Made by a program: the position numbers and the translations under genes. Shown piece after piece: positions 15,570-24,631 of a stretch of 64,000 nt of DNA (its first letter is position 1; the number at the start of each line of letters is the position of its first letter). Source of the DNA: Pseudoalteromonas gelatinilytica (GTDB taxonomy: Bacteria > Pseudomonadota > Gammaproteobacteria > Enterobacterales > Alteromonadaceae); contig NZ_LRRU01000020.1 in NCBI RefSeq assembly GCF_001641615.1, positions 268,525 to 332,524 of the forward strand, given 5' to 3'. Under the pieces are notes generated by a model. It saw only the letters and a list, made by a program, of their open reading frames with translations. It ran no database searches and was not told the DNA's origin.

Positions 15570-16265
15570 ATGAATAAAAGTCTCATTACTAATTTAGTGG
15601 CGCTTGCCTTAGTATTAGTCGGATTTTTATTTGAACAAGCAATTGTGCTTTCTGTTGGTTTATTTGCGTTATCGGGCGCAGTAACTAACTGGCTTGCTAT
15701 TCACATGCTATTCGAAAAAGTACCATTTTTATACGGCTCTGGGGTTATCACTCTAAAGTTTGCCTCTTTTAAAGTGGCTATTCGTAACCTGATAATGACC
15801 GAGTTCTTCGCCGAAGAGAAAATAGATCAGGTCATGGCGCTCGCTAAGCCAAATATTGATTTAGAGCCTGTGATCAGTGAAGTTAATTTAAGTCCGGCTT
15901 ATGACTCTTTAATTGAGGTTATCGAAAACTCTCAATTTGGTGGCATGCTGTCGATGTTTGGTGGCCGTGATGCGCTCGAGCCAATGCGAGAGCCTTTTAT
16001 TGAAAAAATGAAAGCGGCGGTGATTGATATTTCGAAGAGCGACGAATTTAAAACCATTCTTGATGAAAAGCTATTTGCCAACTCTCATCTTGGTGGCTCA
16101 TTACACGGTACAGTTGAGCGTTTAGTTGATGAGCGTTTGAATGAGCTTACGCCAACGATGGTAAAAGATATTATTCAAACCATGATCAAAGAACATTTAG
16201 GTTGGTTAGTGATTTGGGGTGGGGTATTTGGCGGCCTATTTGGCCTGATAGCTGCGCTCGTTTAA
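15570..16265 (+). CDS. DUF445 family membrane protein
   Basis: A 231-residue protein with two N-terminal helices and one C-terminal helix. SGAVTNWLAIHMLFEKVP matches the strongest motif of the DUF445 family (GxxTNxLAxxMLFxP). The middle is amphipathic and probably soluble. I chose the ATG at 15570 because AGGGG lies five bases before it; an in-frame TTG at 15534 lacks such a site. Function unknown. Confidence 0.85.
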   Translation: MNKSLITNLVALALVLVGFLFEQAIVLSVGLFALSGAVTNWLAIHMLFEKVPFLYGSGVITLKFASFKVAIRNLIMTEFFAEEKIDQVMALAKPNIDLEPVISEVNLSPAYDSLIEVIENSQFGGMLSMFGGRDALEPMREPFIEKMKAAVIDISKSDEFKTILDEKLFANSHLGGSLHGTVERLVDERLNELTPTMVKDIIQTMIKEHLGWLVIWGGVFGGLFGLIAALV

Positions 16266-16318
16266 CGAAGAAGAAACTTGTAGCAGGCCTTTAAAGACCT
16301 GCTACAGTGAATTCATCA

Positions 16319-16681
16319 TTATTTAGAACCAGCAATAACAATCACCGTGTCATCAGATACTTTAGCAATATCTTGAATACTTGTTTTAGTTGCTGTTTCA
16401 AAATTTAAGTATTTCGCAGAGTTATGAAAACCATAAGTGCTTGCAAACTTATCAGTCGTCATATCATTGCAAAGTAGTTTTTCTGTCATTACTCGTTTGC
16501 TTAAGCGTAGATCGCGCATTGTGCTTGATACGTTTAATGGTTTGTTAGAAGCAATGGCCATACAAGCTTGCGTGCCAGGCGAGTTATCTGCTGCGACAAA
16601 TTGTGCTGCACTTGCATCAGTTGCTGCTAATGAAGAACCTAAAATTAATGCTGTACCTAGTGCTGTAGTTAACGTATTCAT
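16319..16681 (-). CDS. small secreted protein, DUF3718-like
   Basis: A 120-residue protein with a Sec signal peptide (cleavage probably after ASA, near residue 25) and two cysteines in the mature part, likely a disulfide. It resembles DUF3718 proteins, which Alteromonadales carry in several copies. It should be periplasmic. No function can be assigned. AGAGAAAGATG gives a good start. Confidence 0.65.
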   Translation of the reverse strand: MNTLTTALGTALILGSSLAATDASAAQFVAADNSPGTQACMAIASNKPLNVSSTMRDLRLSKRVMTEKLLCNDMTTDKFASTYGFHNSAKYLNFETATKTSIQDIAKVSDDTVIVIAGSK

Positions 16682-17039
16682 CTTTCTCTCCAGTTGTTGT
16701 CCGTATTACGTTTAGTATGTGCGACCTCGCTTTTATGGATACTTCACACTTCCTGTTTGCTGGGCACATTTAAAGTATTACGCTAAACAAGAACAATTGC
16801 TGTTAATGAAAATCGACAAGATGTAAGTAAGTATGTAGATGTGAACAAGTAAAACTAACCGCTTGATAAGTGCTATTTTAAAGTGTGAATTTTGACACAA
16901 ATAGGCTGAATTTTTTTTCATTTATTTTTTTAAAACGTGTTTTGGCTCGTATTAAAGGCTTAATTTTTACGTAGCTGTTACATTTAAGTATTAACTCTAG
17001 CTTTTCTTAAAAAGGCTAATCAGAGTATAAGGAGCATGA
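16682..17039. other. 358-base intergenic region, nothing recognised
   Basis: AT-rich, with long T and A runs around 16910-16935. It must hold the divergent promoters of the two flanking genes. I see no RNA gene, repeat or clear operator in it, only the AAGGAG at 17029-17034 that fixes the next GTG start. Confidence 0.6.
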
Positions 17040-17825
17040 GTGACCACAAAATTAGCAGGCTATTATCAACAAGCCTATGCATCTGAATCAAAACACTTTA
17101 ATCAATGTTTTTATTGTGGTTGTGAAGCAACTGAGCGAGATTTTTGTCCGCCACTGCATATGCTGCAAAGCATTATAGATTTAGGCGAAGAGGCTGAATT
17201 TATATCAATTCCAGCATGTTATGAGTGCTTTGCATTACTGCATAACGAGCGAGTGCTGACGATTGATGGGCGAGTTACAAAGCTTAAAAAGAAACTTTCA
17301 ACAAAGTATGCAAAAGCGCTGAGAATTTATCACATGTGGCATGAGAGTGAACTTCACGATATGAGTGATGAGTTTGTGCACAGTATTAAAGCAGGCATGA
17401 AGTTAGGTGCAGAGGCAGCAGAGCGAGTAGCATTTCAAGGTTATAGCTATGCAACTGAAGATGCCAGTGTCACTATTCGTGAGAAGCGTGCCGAATTTGA
17501 TGTGCAAGGCAAAGTCTTTTATGACTTTAAAGACGCGCTTAACTACTGCATTAAGGATTTGAACGTAGACAGAACAGAATTCTATAAGCTGGTGGTAGAA
17601 GATTATAACGGTGATTTTAACCGTGCTTTAAGTCAATACCGCCATCGACACGAAAAAGTAACTGCAGCAAATGATGCTGATTCACTGATTAAAAGTTTTG
17701 CGAAGCAGCATAAACAGAATTCAGACTTTGTAACTCGCACGGTGAAACATTTTATCAACAAAGATCCGAGTTTAACTACCGAAGGTGCGTTAGAGCAGCT
17801 ATATAACAACTACATAAAGAAATAG
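17040..17825 (+). CDS. zinc-ribbon protein resembling an HNH nuclease with altered motif
   Basis: A 261-residue cytoplasmic protein. CFYC (23-26) and CYEC (60-63) form a zinc ribbon of the kind that frames HNH-type domains; between them, where the nuclease usually has RDHxPP, this protein reads RDFCPP, so the catalytic His is replaced by Phe and an extra Cys appears. A helical region follows, with a domain around FYDFKDALNYCIKDL. The GTG start at 17040 is chosen because AAGGAG is five bases before it and no other in-frame start is near. It is likely a nucleic-acid-binding relative without nuclease activity; this is inference. Confidence 0.6.
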   Translation: MTTKLAGYYQQAYASESKHFNQCFYCGCEATERDFCPPLHMLQSIIDLGEEAEFISIPACYECFALLHNERVLTIDGRVTKLKKKLSTKYAKALRIYHMWHESELHDMSDEFVHSIKAGMKLGAEAAERVAFQGYSYATEDASVTIREKRAEFDVQGKVFYDFKDALNYCIKDLNVDRTEFYKLVVEDYNGDFNRALSQYRHRHEKVTAANDADSLIKSFAKQHKQNSDFVTRTVKHFINKDPSLTTEGALEQLYNNYIKK

Positions 17826-17936
17826 AACGCTGCGGGCTGGTTATTCATCTTGAAAATTGGTGACTGGCCTCTTTTGTTCGCATTCACATTAACATTTAGT
17901 TAAAGTAAATGAATAATAAAAAGGAGAAACAACATA

Positions 17937-19319
17937 ATGCAAAAATTTGCTCCATCCGTGTTGGTTATGGCGCTTGGTGTCGCGTTAGCGGGCTGCCAAG
18001 ACAATGGCCCACAAGATCCAAAAGTCTCAATTAACAAAAACCCATACCCAAGCACCTATAAGCCACTTGCATCGCAAAGTACGTTAATCACCAACGCTAC
18101 TGTATTAACAGGCACAGGTGAACGCTTAGATGATGCAGATGTTTTCTTTGTTGATGGCAAAGTACAACAAGTAGGTAAGGACCTATCTGTTCAAGCAGAC
18201 AAAACTATTGATGCACAAGGTAAATGGGTAACACCAGGTATTATTGATGTGCACTCACATTTAGGTGCATACCCAACTCCTTCGGTGGCCTCTCACCAAG
18301 ATGGTAACGAAATGACTAGCCCAGTGACTGCAGAAGTGTGGGTTGAGCATTCAGTATGGCCACAAGACCCTGGTTTTAACCGTGCTCGTGAAGGCGGCAT
18401 TACGTCGTTACAGATTCTACCAGGTTCAGCAAACTTAATCGGTGGCCGCGGTGTTACGCTTAAAAACATTCCATCGCACACGATGCAAGGTATGAAATTC
18501 CCTGATGCACCGTATGGTTTAAAAATGGCGTGTGGTGAAAACCCAAAACGTGTTTATGGTCGTAAAGGTGTTTTACCATCAACGCGTATGGGTAACATGG
18601 CGGGCTATCGCACAGCGTGGATTGACGCAACAGAGTACAAGCGCGAGTGGGATAAATACGAAAGTGACTATGCTGCTGGTAAAAACCCTGCAGCACCTCA
18701 TCGTGACATTAAGCTAGATACGCTAGCGGGTGTGTTAGAAGGTGACATTTTAATTCATAACCACTGTTATAAAGCAGAAGAAATGGCCATGATGATCGAT
18801 CTCGGTAAAGAGTTTGGTTATCACTCTGGTACTTTCCATCACGGTGTTGAAGCATACAAAATTGCTGACTTACTGGCTGAAAACGGTAACTGTGCGGCAC
18901 TTTGGCCAGATTGGTGGGGCTTTAAAATGGAAGCCTACGATATGGTTCAAGAGAACGTAGCAATTGTTGATGCAGTTAAAAATTCATGTGCTGTTGTTCA
19001 CTCAGATTCTGATACAACTATTCAACGCCTAAACCAAGAAGCCGGTAAAGTAATGTACCGCGCGAATGATGTGGGTTACGACATCTCTGAGCAACACGCA
19101 ATTAAGTGGATCACTTCAAACGCGGCTAAATCACTGGGTATTGATGATAAAACAGGGTCACTTGAAGCTGGTAAGCAAGCTGATGTGGTTATCTGGAACC
19201 AAAACCCATTCAGTGTTTATGCAAAAGCTGAACAAGTATTTATCGATGGTGCCAAAGTGTATGATCGCAACGATGATAAATACCAAGCACAAAGCGATTT
19301 CATGCTAGGTCAAAAATAG
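17937..19319 (+). CDS. amidohydrolase family lipoprotein, catalytically complete
   Basis: A 460-residue protein with a signal peptide and lipobox LAGC (Cys20), so probably outer-membrane anchored. It has the imidazolonepropionase/dihydroorotase-like fold: N-terminal beta strands, PGIIDVHSHLG with the HxH metal motif, IHNHCY, TFHHGVEA, and the terminal HSDSD acid. The C-terminal GSLEAGKQADVVIWN is typical of the superfamily. It is followed after 8 bases by a second family member that lacks the metal motif, and the two are probably one complex. The substrate is unknown; periplasmic members are often cyclic imidopeptide or dipeptide hydrolases. Confidence 0.88.
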   Translation: MQKFAPSVLVMALGVALAGCQDNGPQDPKVSINKNPYPSTYKPLASQSTLITNATVLTGTGERLDDADVFFVDGKVQQVGKDLSVQADKTIDAQGKWVTPGIIDVHSHLGAYPTPSVASHQDGNEMTSPVTAEVWVEHSVWPQDPGFNRAREGGITSLQILPGSANLIGGRGVTLKNIPSHTMQGMKFPDAPYGLKMACGENPKRVYGRKGVLPSTRMGNMAGYRTAWIDATEYKREWDKYESDYAAGKNPAAPHRDIKLDTLAGVLEGDILIHNHCYKAEEMAMMIDLGKEFGYHSGTFHHGVEAYKIADLLAENGNCAALWPDWWGFKMEAYDMVQENVAIVDAVKNSCAVVHSDSDTTIQRLNQEAGKVMYRANDVGYDISEQHAIKWITSNAAKSLGIDDKTGSLEAGKQADVVIWNQNPFSVYAKAEQVFIDGAKVYDRNDDKYQAQSDFMLGQK

Positions 19320-19327
19320 GAGTAACA

Positions 19328-20557
19328 TTGATGACAAAATTAACTAAATCATTAAAGCTGTCACTTGTTGCTGCTGGCTTATTTTCTGCGACAGCAAGTG
19401 CTGCATCACTCGCGATTGTCAATGCGACACTACACACTTCAACAGAGCAAGGCGTACTTGAAGGCGCAAGCGTTGTTATTGAAGATGGCAAAATTGTTGC
19501 TATTAACCCTGCCTCTATCAACGTGGATACAACGATTGACGCCAAAGGCCAAATCGTAACTGCTGGCTTTATTGGCACAATGAACCAGTTAGGCTTAGTC
19601 GAAGTGGGTGCAGTTGATGGCTCACGTGATGGTGGTGACGACAAAGCGGGGATTGATTTTGATCCAAGCCTTGCATTTAATCCTCGCAGTAGCTTAATTC
19701 CTTATGCTCGCAAAGGCGGCATTACTCAGGATGTAATTGTACCAAGTGGTGGTGACAGTATCTTTGCGGGTCTTGCCTCTGTGGTTGACTTATCAGGTAG
19801 TTTTGAAAGTGTGAATAAAAAGCAAGTTGCACTTGTTGTTCACCTAGGCGAAAAGAGCAAAGGCTCACGTGCTATGTCGATGAAAACACTTATCGACAAG
19901 CTTGAAGGCGAAAAGTCAGCTAAAAAAGATGACAAAAAAGAGCCATCGACAGAGCAAAAAGTGCTAGCAGCTGTACTGGCTGGTGATATGCCTCTGATTG
20001 CGAGTGTTCAACGTGCATCAGACATCTATGAGCTTGTTAAGTTGAAAGAAACTTATGGCCTTAATTTAGTAATTCATGGCGGTGATGATGCCGTTGTGGT
20101 TGCTGATACACTCGCTAAAGCTAACGTGCCTGTGATCATCAGCTCAATGGCAAACTTACCAGGCAGCTTTGACTCACTTCATGCAAACCTTGCTAACGCA
20201 GGGAAGCTTGAAAAAGCCGGTGTTAAAGTCATTATTGGTGTTGCGGGTGATTCAAGCCACAATGTATACCAATTACGCTTTGATGCAGGTAATGCTGTGT
20301 CTTACGGTATGAGCCAGCAAGGTGCACTAAGTGCCGTAACCAGTAATATTGCGGATGTTTTTGGCTTAAACTCGGGCACGATTGCAAAAGGTAAGCGTGC
20401 AAACCTTGTAATGTGGTCTGACGATCCGTTTGATTTTAAAGCTCACGTGAGCAAAATGTGGATCAACGGTGAAGAAGTTTCTACCGAAGCGCGTCAAGAC
20501 AAACTACGCGACCGTTATACAACTGACTCAACGATGCCTCGCGCTTATACTAAATAA
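19328..20557 (+). CDS. amidohydrolase-like partner protein lacking the HxH motif
   Basis: A 409-residue exported protein (signal peptide to about residue 25, ASA). It has the same fold landmarks as the preceding gene (AQGQIVTAG-like strand, C-terminal GTIAKGKRANLVMWSDDPF), but where the metal motif DVHSH should be it reads IGTMNQ, and the other histidines are mostly absent as well. It cannot bind the usual two metals and is likely a structural or regulatory subunit of the upstream enzyme. A Lys/Asp-rich insertion (SAKKDDKKEPS) sits near residue 200. A strong terminator follows, so the pair is a two-gene operon. Confidence 0.8.
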   Translation: MMTKLTKSLKLSLVAAGLFSATASAASLAIVNATLHTSTEQGVLEGASVVIEDGKIVAINPASINVDTTIDAKGQIVTAGFIGTMNQLGLVEVGAVDGSRDGGDDKAGIDFDPSLAFNPRSSLIPYARKGGITQDVIVPSGGDSIFAGLASVVDLSGSFESVNKKQVALVVHLGEKSKGSRAMSMKTLIDKLEGEKSAKKDDKKEPSTEQKVLAAVLAGDMPLIASVQRASDIYELVKLKETYGLNLVIHGGDDAVVVADTLAKANVPVIISSMANLPGSFDSLHANLANAGKLEKAGVKVIIGVAGDSSHNVYQLRFDAGNAVSYGMSQQGALSAVTSNIADVFGLNSGTIAKGKRANLVMWSDDPFDFKAHVSKMWINGEEVSTEARQDKLRDRYTTDSTMPRAYTK

Positions 20558-20571
20558 GCGTTCAGCATATG

Positions 20572-20601
20572 AAAAAGGCCGCAAATTTGCGGCCTTTTTT
20601 T
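20572..20601 (+). terminator. terminator after amidohydrolase pair
   Basis: Perfect stem AAAGGCCGCAAA / TTTGCGGCCTTT ending in T7. The mirrored A-run suggests that it also ends the convergent Nramp transcript. Confidence 0.9.
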
Positions 20602-20624
20602 AATACATATTTTCAAACTAAAAG

Positions 20625-21824
20625 CTAAAAAATTAGATTGCTTAGTTTATAAAGGCTAAGGCCAAATATAAGCAGTATTACTGGCACAATCACAAGGTTA
20701 AGTAACAGCGAATTAGTGTAGCCTTTCATCACAGATTTTTGATTCACTAACCAAACAAGATAACAGGTCACAATTGGAAGTAATAAACCATTGGCAGCTT
20801 GCGCAAAGATAATAACCGCAACTGGATCAAGCCCAAGCGATGCGACCAGCGCACCGAAAACAAGGATGACAATAGCAACGAGTTTAAAGCGTGTATTACT
20901 CATTTGCGTTGACCAGCCAAGCATCCCGCAAACAGCGTAAGCACCCGCAAGAGGGGCCGTTATTGCACTAGTAAGCCCGGCCGCACATAAACCGATAGCA
21001 AAGAAATAATGAGCCATACCACCTAAAAGAGGTTCAAGTTGCACAGCCATATTTGCCGCTGATATTTTACCAGCGTCGGTCCCATAAAATGCCACTGAGG
21101 CTGTCGATAAAATGGCTAACGTAATTATGCCGCCTAAAGTAATCGAAATACTGGTATCAAGATTTGTTTCTTTGATGACTTTGTCGATGTTTTTTGAGCT
21201 ATCGTGTTTTTCAGCAAGCACGCCTGAATGTAAAAATAGGTTATAGGGCACGATAGTTGTACCAATTAAGGCAAGCACGGTAGTGAGAGAATCCTCTGGT
21301 AAGCTGGGTATAAAGCCTTTTAGTACTTCCCCAAGTGGTGGAGCCGCCATCACTAGCGTTGAAATAAACACTAAGCTCATCAACACTACTAAAACAATTA
21401 ACGCCCCCTCAATGACTTTATGTTTGCCAGTATACAAAAGCACTGCACTTAAAATTGCAATAAGGGGAGTCCAGAGTATTGGGCTTATTGACGGCATTAT
21501 TTCTTGCAGTCCTAAACTGGCACCAGTCAGATTGCCTGCTTCATAGGCTGCACTGCCAATACCAATTGCACTTATTACTAATATAGCAGCCAGGGCTTTA
21601 AAAATTGGTGTTTGAATGGTGGTTCTAAGTGCAGACGCTAAATCAAGTCCTGTAGCCACACCAAGACGAGCAGCCATGGATTGCAACAAAATAGTCGCTA
21701 CAACAGAGAACAATAAAGTCCAAATAAGAGCAAAGCCAAAATTAGCACCAGCAACACTGGCAGTGGTGATGGTACCTGGGCCGATAAAAGCAGCGGTGAC
21801 AAGAAGTCCGGGTCCTAAACGCAT
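20625..21824 (-). CDS. Nramp-family transporter with altered metal site
   Basis: A 399-residue membrane protein with 11 predicted helices matching the NRAMP family. In canonical members TM1 has DPGN and TM6 has MPH; here TM1 reads GPGT (residues 15-18) and TM6 reads VPYN (in GTTIVPYNLFLHSG). So the Asp, Asn and Met that bind Mn/Fe are all replaced. It may carry a different cation (for example Mg2+) or a non-metal solute. It is a single gene, convergent with the amidohydrolase pair. No metal regulator site is evident upstream. Confidence 0.85.
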   Translation of the reverse strand: MRLGPGLLVTAAFIGPGTITTASVAGANFGFALIWTLLFSVVATILLQSMAARLGVATGLDLASALRTTIQTPIFKALAAILVISAIGIGSAAYEAGNLTGASLGLQEIMPSISPILWTPLIAILSAVLLYTGKHKVIEGALIVLVVLMSLVFISTLVMAAPPLGEVLKGFIPSLPEDSLTTVLALIGTTIVPYNLFLHSGVLAEKHDSSKNIDKVIKETNLDTSISITLGGIITLAILSTASVAFYGTDAGKISAANMAVQLEPLLGGMAHYFFAIGLCAAGLTSAITAPLAGAYAVCGMLGWSTQMSNTRFKLVAIVILVFGALVASLGLDPVAVIIFAQAANGLLLPIVTCYLVWLVNQKSVMKGYTNSLLLNLVIVPVILLIFGLSLYKLSNLIF

Positions 21825-22137
21825 GATAAAACCTTTTATTATTATTTTTAGTACATTAACGGATAGATAAAACAGCTATCGTTATATAAAACAGATCTTA
21901 AGACTATAGAGAGTCGAAGCAAGGGTAAAGTAAAAGAGGTGAGTCGCGTAAAGTTCGCGTGTTAACTAATACCAATCCACTCTGTAAATTTTATATAAAG
22001 TGGGTAGCAGTGGCACTGCATACATAGTTTTCAATAAATAGATAATCATTTAAAATCAGTAAGTTATTTTAATTTGTGGTTTGGTTGGTTTTTTGCAAGG
22101 GATAGGCATTCATGTTGTTATACAAAAGGAAATGAAA
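21825..22137. other. 313-base intergenic region, nothing clear
   Basis: Divergent promoters of the Nramp-like and MAPEG genes must be here. I see no convincing operator, RNA or repeat. AAAAGGA at 22124-22130 is the ribosome binding site that decides the MAPEG start. Confidence 0.55.
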
Positions 22138-22554
22138 ATGCCTGAACTTACTTTTTCAGCATACGCAGCTGTGTATGTTTATCTAATTATGCTGACTATT
22201 CAGTGGATAATTGCTTCTGTCACTAAAGCCAAACAACCCAATGCAGTGCCTGGTAAACTCGATAACTCATTAAGCCATGACAGCTTTGTTTTTCGTTCAC
22301 ATCGCACATTTATGAATACATTAGAAAATAGCCCGTTATTTTTAGGTACCGTATTTCTTGGGTTCTTTTTAAACTTGAACAGTAGTGCATTTGCACTGTG
22401 TATTTGGATGTATGTGATAGCCAGAATCATTCATATGCTGCTGTATTATGGTGTGGCTACTGAGAAGAACCCAAGCCCACGCAGCTATTTCTTTTTAATC
22501 GCTGCTTTGGCAAATAGTGTGATGCTAGTTATGATTGGTTTACGTTTGATTTAA
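22138..22554 (+). CDS. MAPEG family membrane protein
   Basis: A 138-residue protein with four helices. FRSHRTFMNTLENSPLFL holds the Arg, Asn and Glu pattern of MAPEG enzymes (membrane-associated proteins in eicosanoid and glutathione metabolism), and RIIHMLLYYGV the later Arg-Tyr block. Bacterial members may be glutathione transferases or peroxidases, but the activity is unproven here. I chose the ATG at 22138 since AAAAGGA lies seven bases before it; 22132 is too close. Confidence 0.88.
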   Translation: MPELTFSAYAAVYVYLIMLTIQWIIASVTKAKQPNAVPGKLDNSLSHDSFVFRSHRTFMNTLENSPLFLGTVFLGFFLNLNSSAFALCIWMYVIARIIHMLLYYGVATEKNPSPRSYFFLIAALANSVMLVMIGLRLI

Positions 22555-22571
22555 ACAGCATTGCTAACAAT

Positions 22572-22611
22572 AAAAAAGGCATTGAACGAAAATTCATTCA
22601 ATGCCTTTTTT
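22572..22611. terminator. bidirectional terminator
   Basis: Perfect 15-bp stem AAAAAAGGCATTGAA / TTCAATGCCTTTTTT with a 10-base loop, between convergent genes. Confidence 0.92.
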
Positions 22612-22627
22612 AATAGTGAAAACCTAG

Positions 22628-24475
22628 CTACTCAACGCCGATAAAGCCACCGGTTTGATGTGACCACAGGGCAGCATAGATGCCACCTTGTGCGATTAAT
22701 TGCTCATGAGAGCCTTGTTCAACCACGCCACCTTCATCAAGTACAATGAGCCTATCCATTTGCGCAATAGTTGATAAACGGTGTGCAATGGCAATTACAG
22801 TTTTGCCAGTCATTAAATCGTCTAGGCTAGTTTGAATCGCGGCTTCAACTTCAGAATCAAGCGCACTGGTTGCTTCATCCAATATAAGAATTGGCGCATC
22901 TTTTAGAAGGACTCGTGCAATAGCAATACGTTGACGTTGACCACCAGAAAGCTTCACACCGCGTTCACCAACTTGTGCGGCAAAGCCTTTATTGCCTTTG
23001 CTGTCTTCAAGGTCTTCGATGAACTCAATTGCTTCTGCTTGCTTTGCGGCCGCAAGCATTTCATCTTCAGTTGCATCGGGTCTACCATAAAGAATGTTAT
23101 CTTTTACTGAGCGGTGTAACAGTGAGGTATCTTGCGTCACCATCGCAATGTGCTTACGTAAGCTTTCTTGGCTTACCTCAGCGATGTTTTGACCATCAAT
23201 ACGAATTGTGCCTGAATCAACATCATAAAAACGCAGTAATAAATTCACTAAGGTAGATTTACCCGCACCAGAGCGACCCACTAAACCTATTTTTTCACCC
23301 GGTTTGATATCTAGATTTAAACCATTGATAACAGGGCCGCGATGGGTTTCGTTGGCAGCTTTACCATAGTTAAATTGCACATTATCAAAGCATATCGACC
23401 CTTTATTAACCTCAAGGGTACTCGCGTTTTCTTTATCATCCACTTCAATCGGTGTTGATAGCGTTTTCATACCATCAGCAACAGTACCAATGTTTTCAAA
23501 TAGACTACTGATCTCCCACATGATCCACTGTGCCATACCGTTTAATCTCAGTGATAAACTTACCGCAATGGCGATTGCACCAACACTGATGGCGCTAATT
23601 GACCATAGATACAAAGAGAGGGCTGCAATACTGAATACCAATAAATAATTTAGCGTGTTAATAGAGAAGTTTAGGCTAGTAACTAAGCGCATCTGCTTGT
23701 ATACCGGCTGTAAAAACACATCCATGCTATCTTTTGCATATTGCTCTTCTCGCTGCGTGTACGAGAACAATTTGATAGTCGAAATGTTGGTGTAACTATC
23801 CACCACACGGCCGGTCATTTCTGAGCGTGCATCAGCTTGCGAGCTGGCTACTTTTTTTAGCTTAGGAACAAAATACATTTGAATAGCGGCGTATAAAACC
23901 AGCCAAATCAATAATGGCAACATTAAACGCCAGTCAGATTCTGCGACCAAAAACACCATAGCACCAAAGTAGACCACGATATACATAAGTACATCGAGTA
24001 ATTTCATCACAGATTCTCGAACAGCTAATGAGGTTTGCATCACTTTTGTCGCAATACGGCCAGCAAATTCGTTTTGATAAAAACTAACACTCTGACGAAG
24101 CAAATAACGGTGGGCTAACCAACGGATAGACATAGGATAGTTGCCAAGCAGCGCTTGATGTAACACCGCTGAGTGAAAGAACACGACAATAGGTAACACC
24201 ACCAGCAACATAATTGCCATTTTTGTCAGTTCAGCCTGCTGTTCAACAAACAAGGTATCCGGGGTGTATTGACCAAGCCAATCGACCAGTTGCCCCATGT
24301 AACTAAATAGCGATACTTCTAAAATAGCGAGTGCTGCGGCACTTAACGACATCAGCAGCAATGAAAGCTCCATGCCACGGGTATAATGACGGCAAAAAGC
24401 AAATAAGCTATTAGGTGGCTGAGAGGGTTGCTCTTTAGGAAACGGATTAGTCATCCGCTCAAATAAACGATACAT
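22628..24475 (-). CDS. ABC exporter, fused permease and ATPase
   Basis: A 615-residue half-transporter of the ABCB/MsbA-like exporter type: about six helices in residues 30-330, then an ATPase domain with GRSGAGKS (Walker A), LSGGQRQR (signature), ILILDEATSALD (Walker B) and the switch His in AIAHRLST. It works as a dimer in the inner membrane. There is no partner permease next to it, so a homodimer is likely. The substrate is unknown (drug, lipid or peptide). Confidence 0.92.
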   Translation of the reverse strand: MYRLFERMTNPFPKEQPSQPPNSLFAFCRHYTRGMELSLLLMSLSAAALAILEVSLFSYMGQLVDWLGQYTPDTLFVEQQAELTKMAIMLLVVLPIVVFFHSAVLHQALLGNYPMSIRWLAHRYLLRQSVSFYQNEFAGRIATKVMQTSLAVRESVMKLLDVLMYIVVYFGAMVFLVAESDWRLMLPLLIWLVLYAAIQMYFVPKLKKVASSQADARSEMTGRVVDSYTNISTIKLFSYTQREEQYAKDSMDVFLQPVYKQMRLVTSLNFSINTLNYLLVFSIAALSLYLWSISAISVGAIAIAVSLSLRLNGMAQWIMWEISSLFENIGTVADGMKTLSTPIEVDDKENASTLEVNKGSICFDNVQFNYGKAANETHRGPVINGLNLDIKPGEKIGLVGRSGAGKSTLVNLLLRFYDVDSGTIRIDGQNIAEVSQESLRKHIAMVTQDTSLLHRSVKDNILYGRPDATEDEMLAAAKQAEAIEFIEDLEDSKGNKGFAAQVGERGVKLSGGQRQRIAIARVLLKDAPILILDEATSALDSEVEAAIQTSLDDLMTGKTVIAIAHRLSTIAQMDRLIVLDEGGVVEQGSHEQLIAQGGIYAALWSHQTGGFIGVE

Positions 24476-24631
24476 ACACGACGCTTTTTAAATATCAAAG
24501 TGGCCTTACTATACCATTTGAGTGGTTTTTTAGCAGTTCATTTAATTTAAAAACTAAGATTAAAATCTATCAACTATTCAGTTATTTACATCTAGTCTGA
24601 GAAATGAAAATATAATAAGAAAAAGGAATTA

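Noticed and set aside
19300-19644. 114-residue minus-strand frame at the junction of the amidohydrolase genes
   Set aside because: Low-complexity Ser/Thr/Pro composition typical of antisense to an Ala/Gly/Asp-rich gene; no start site.
22628-24475. Calling the ABC exporter MsbA
   Set aside because: No lpxK beside it and a divergent permease part; only the general exporter class is supported.
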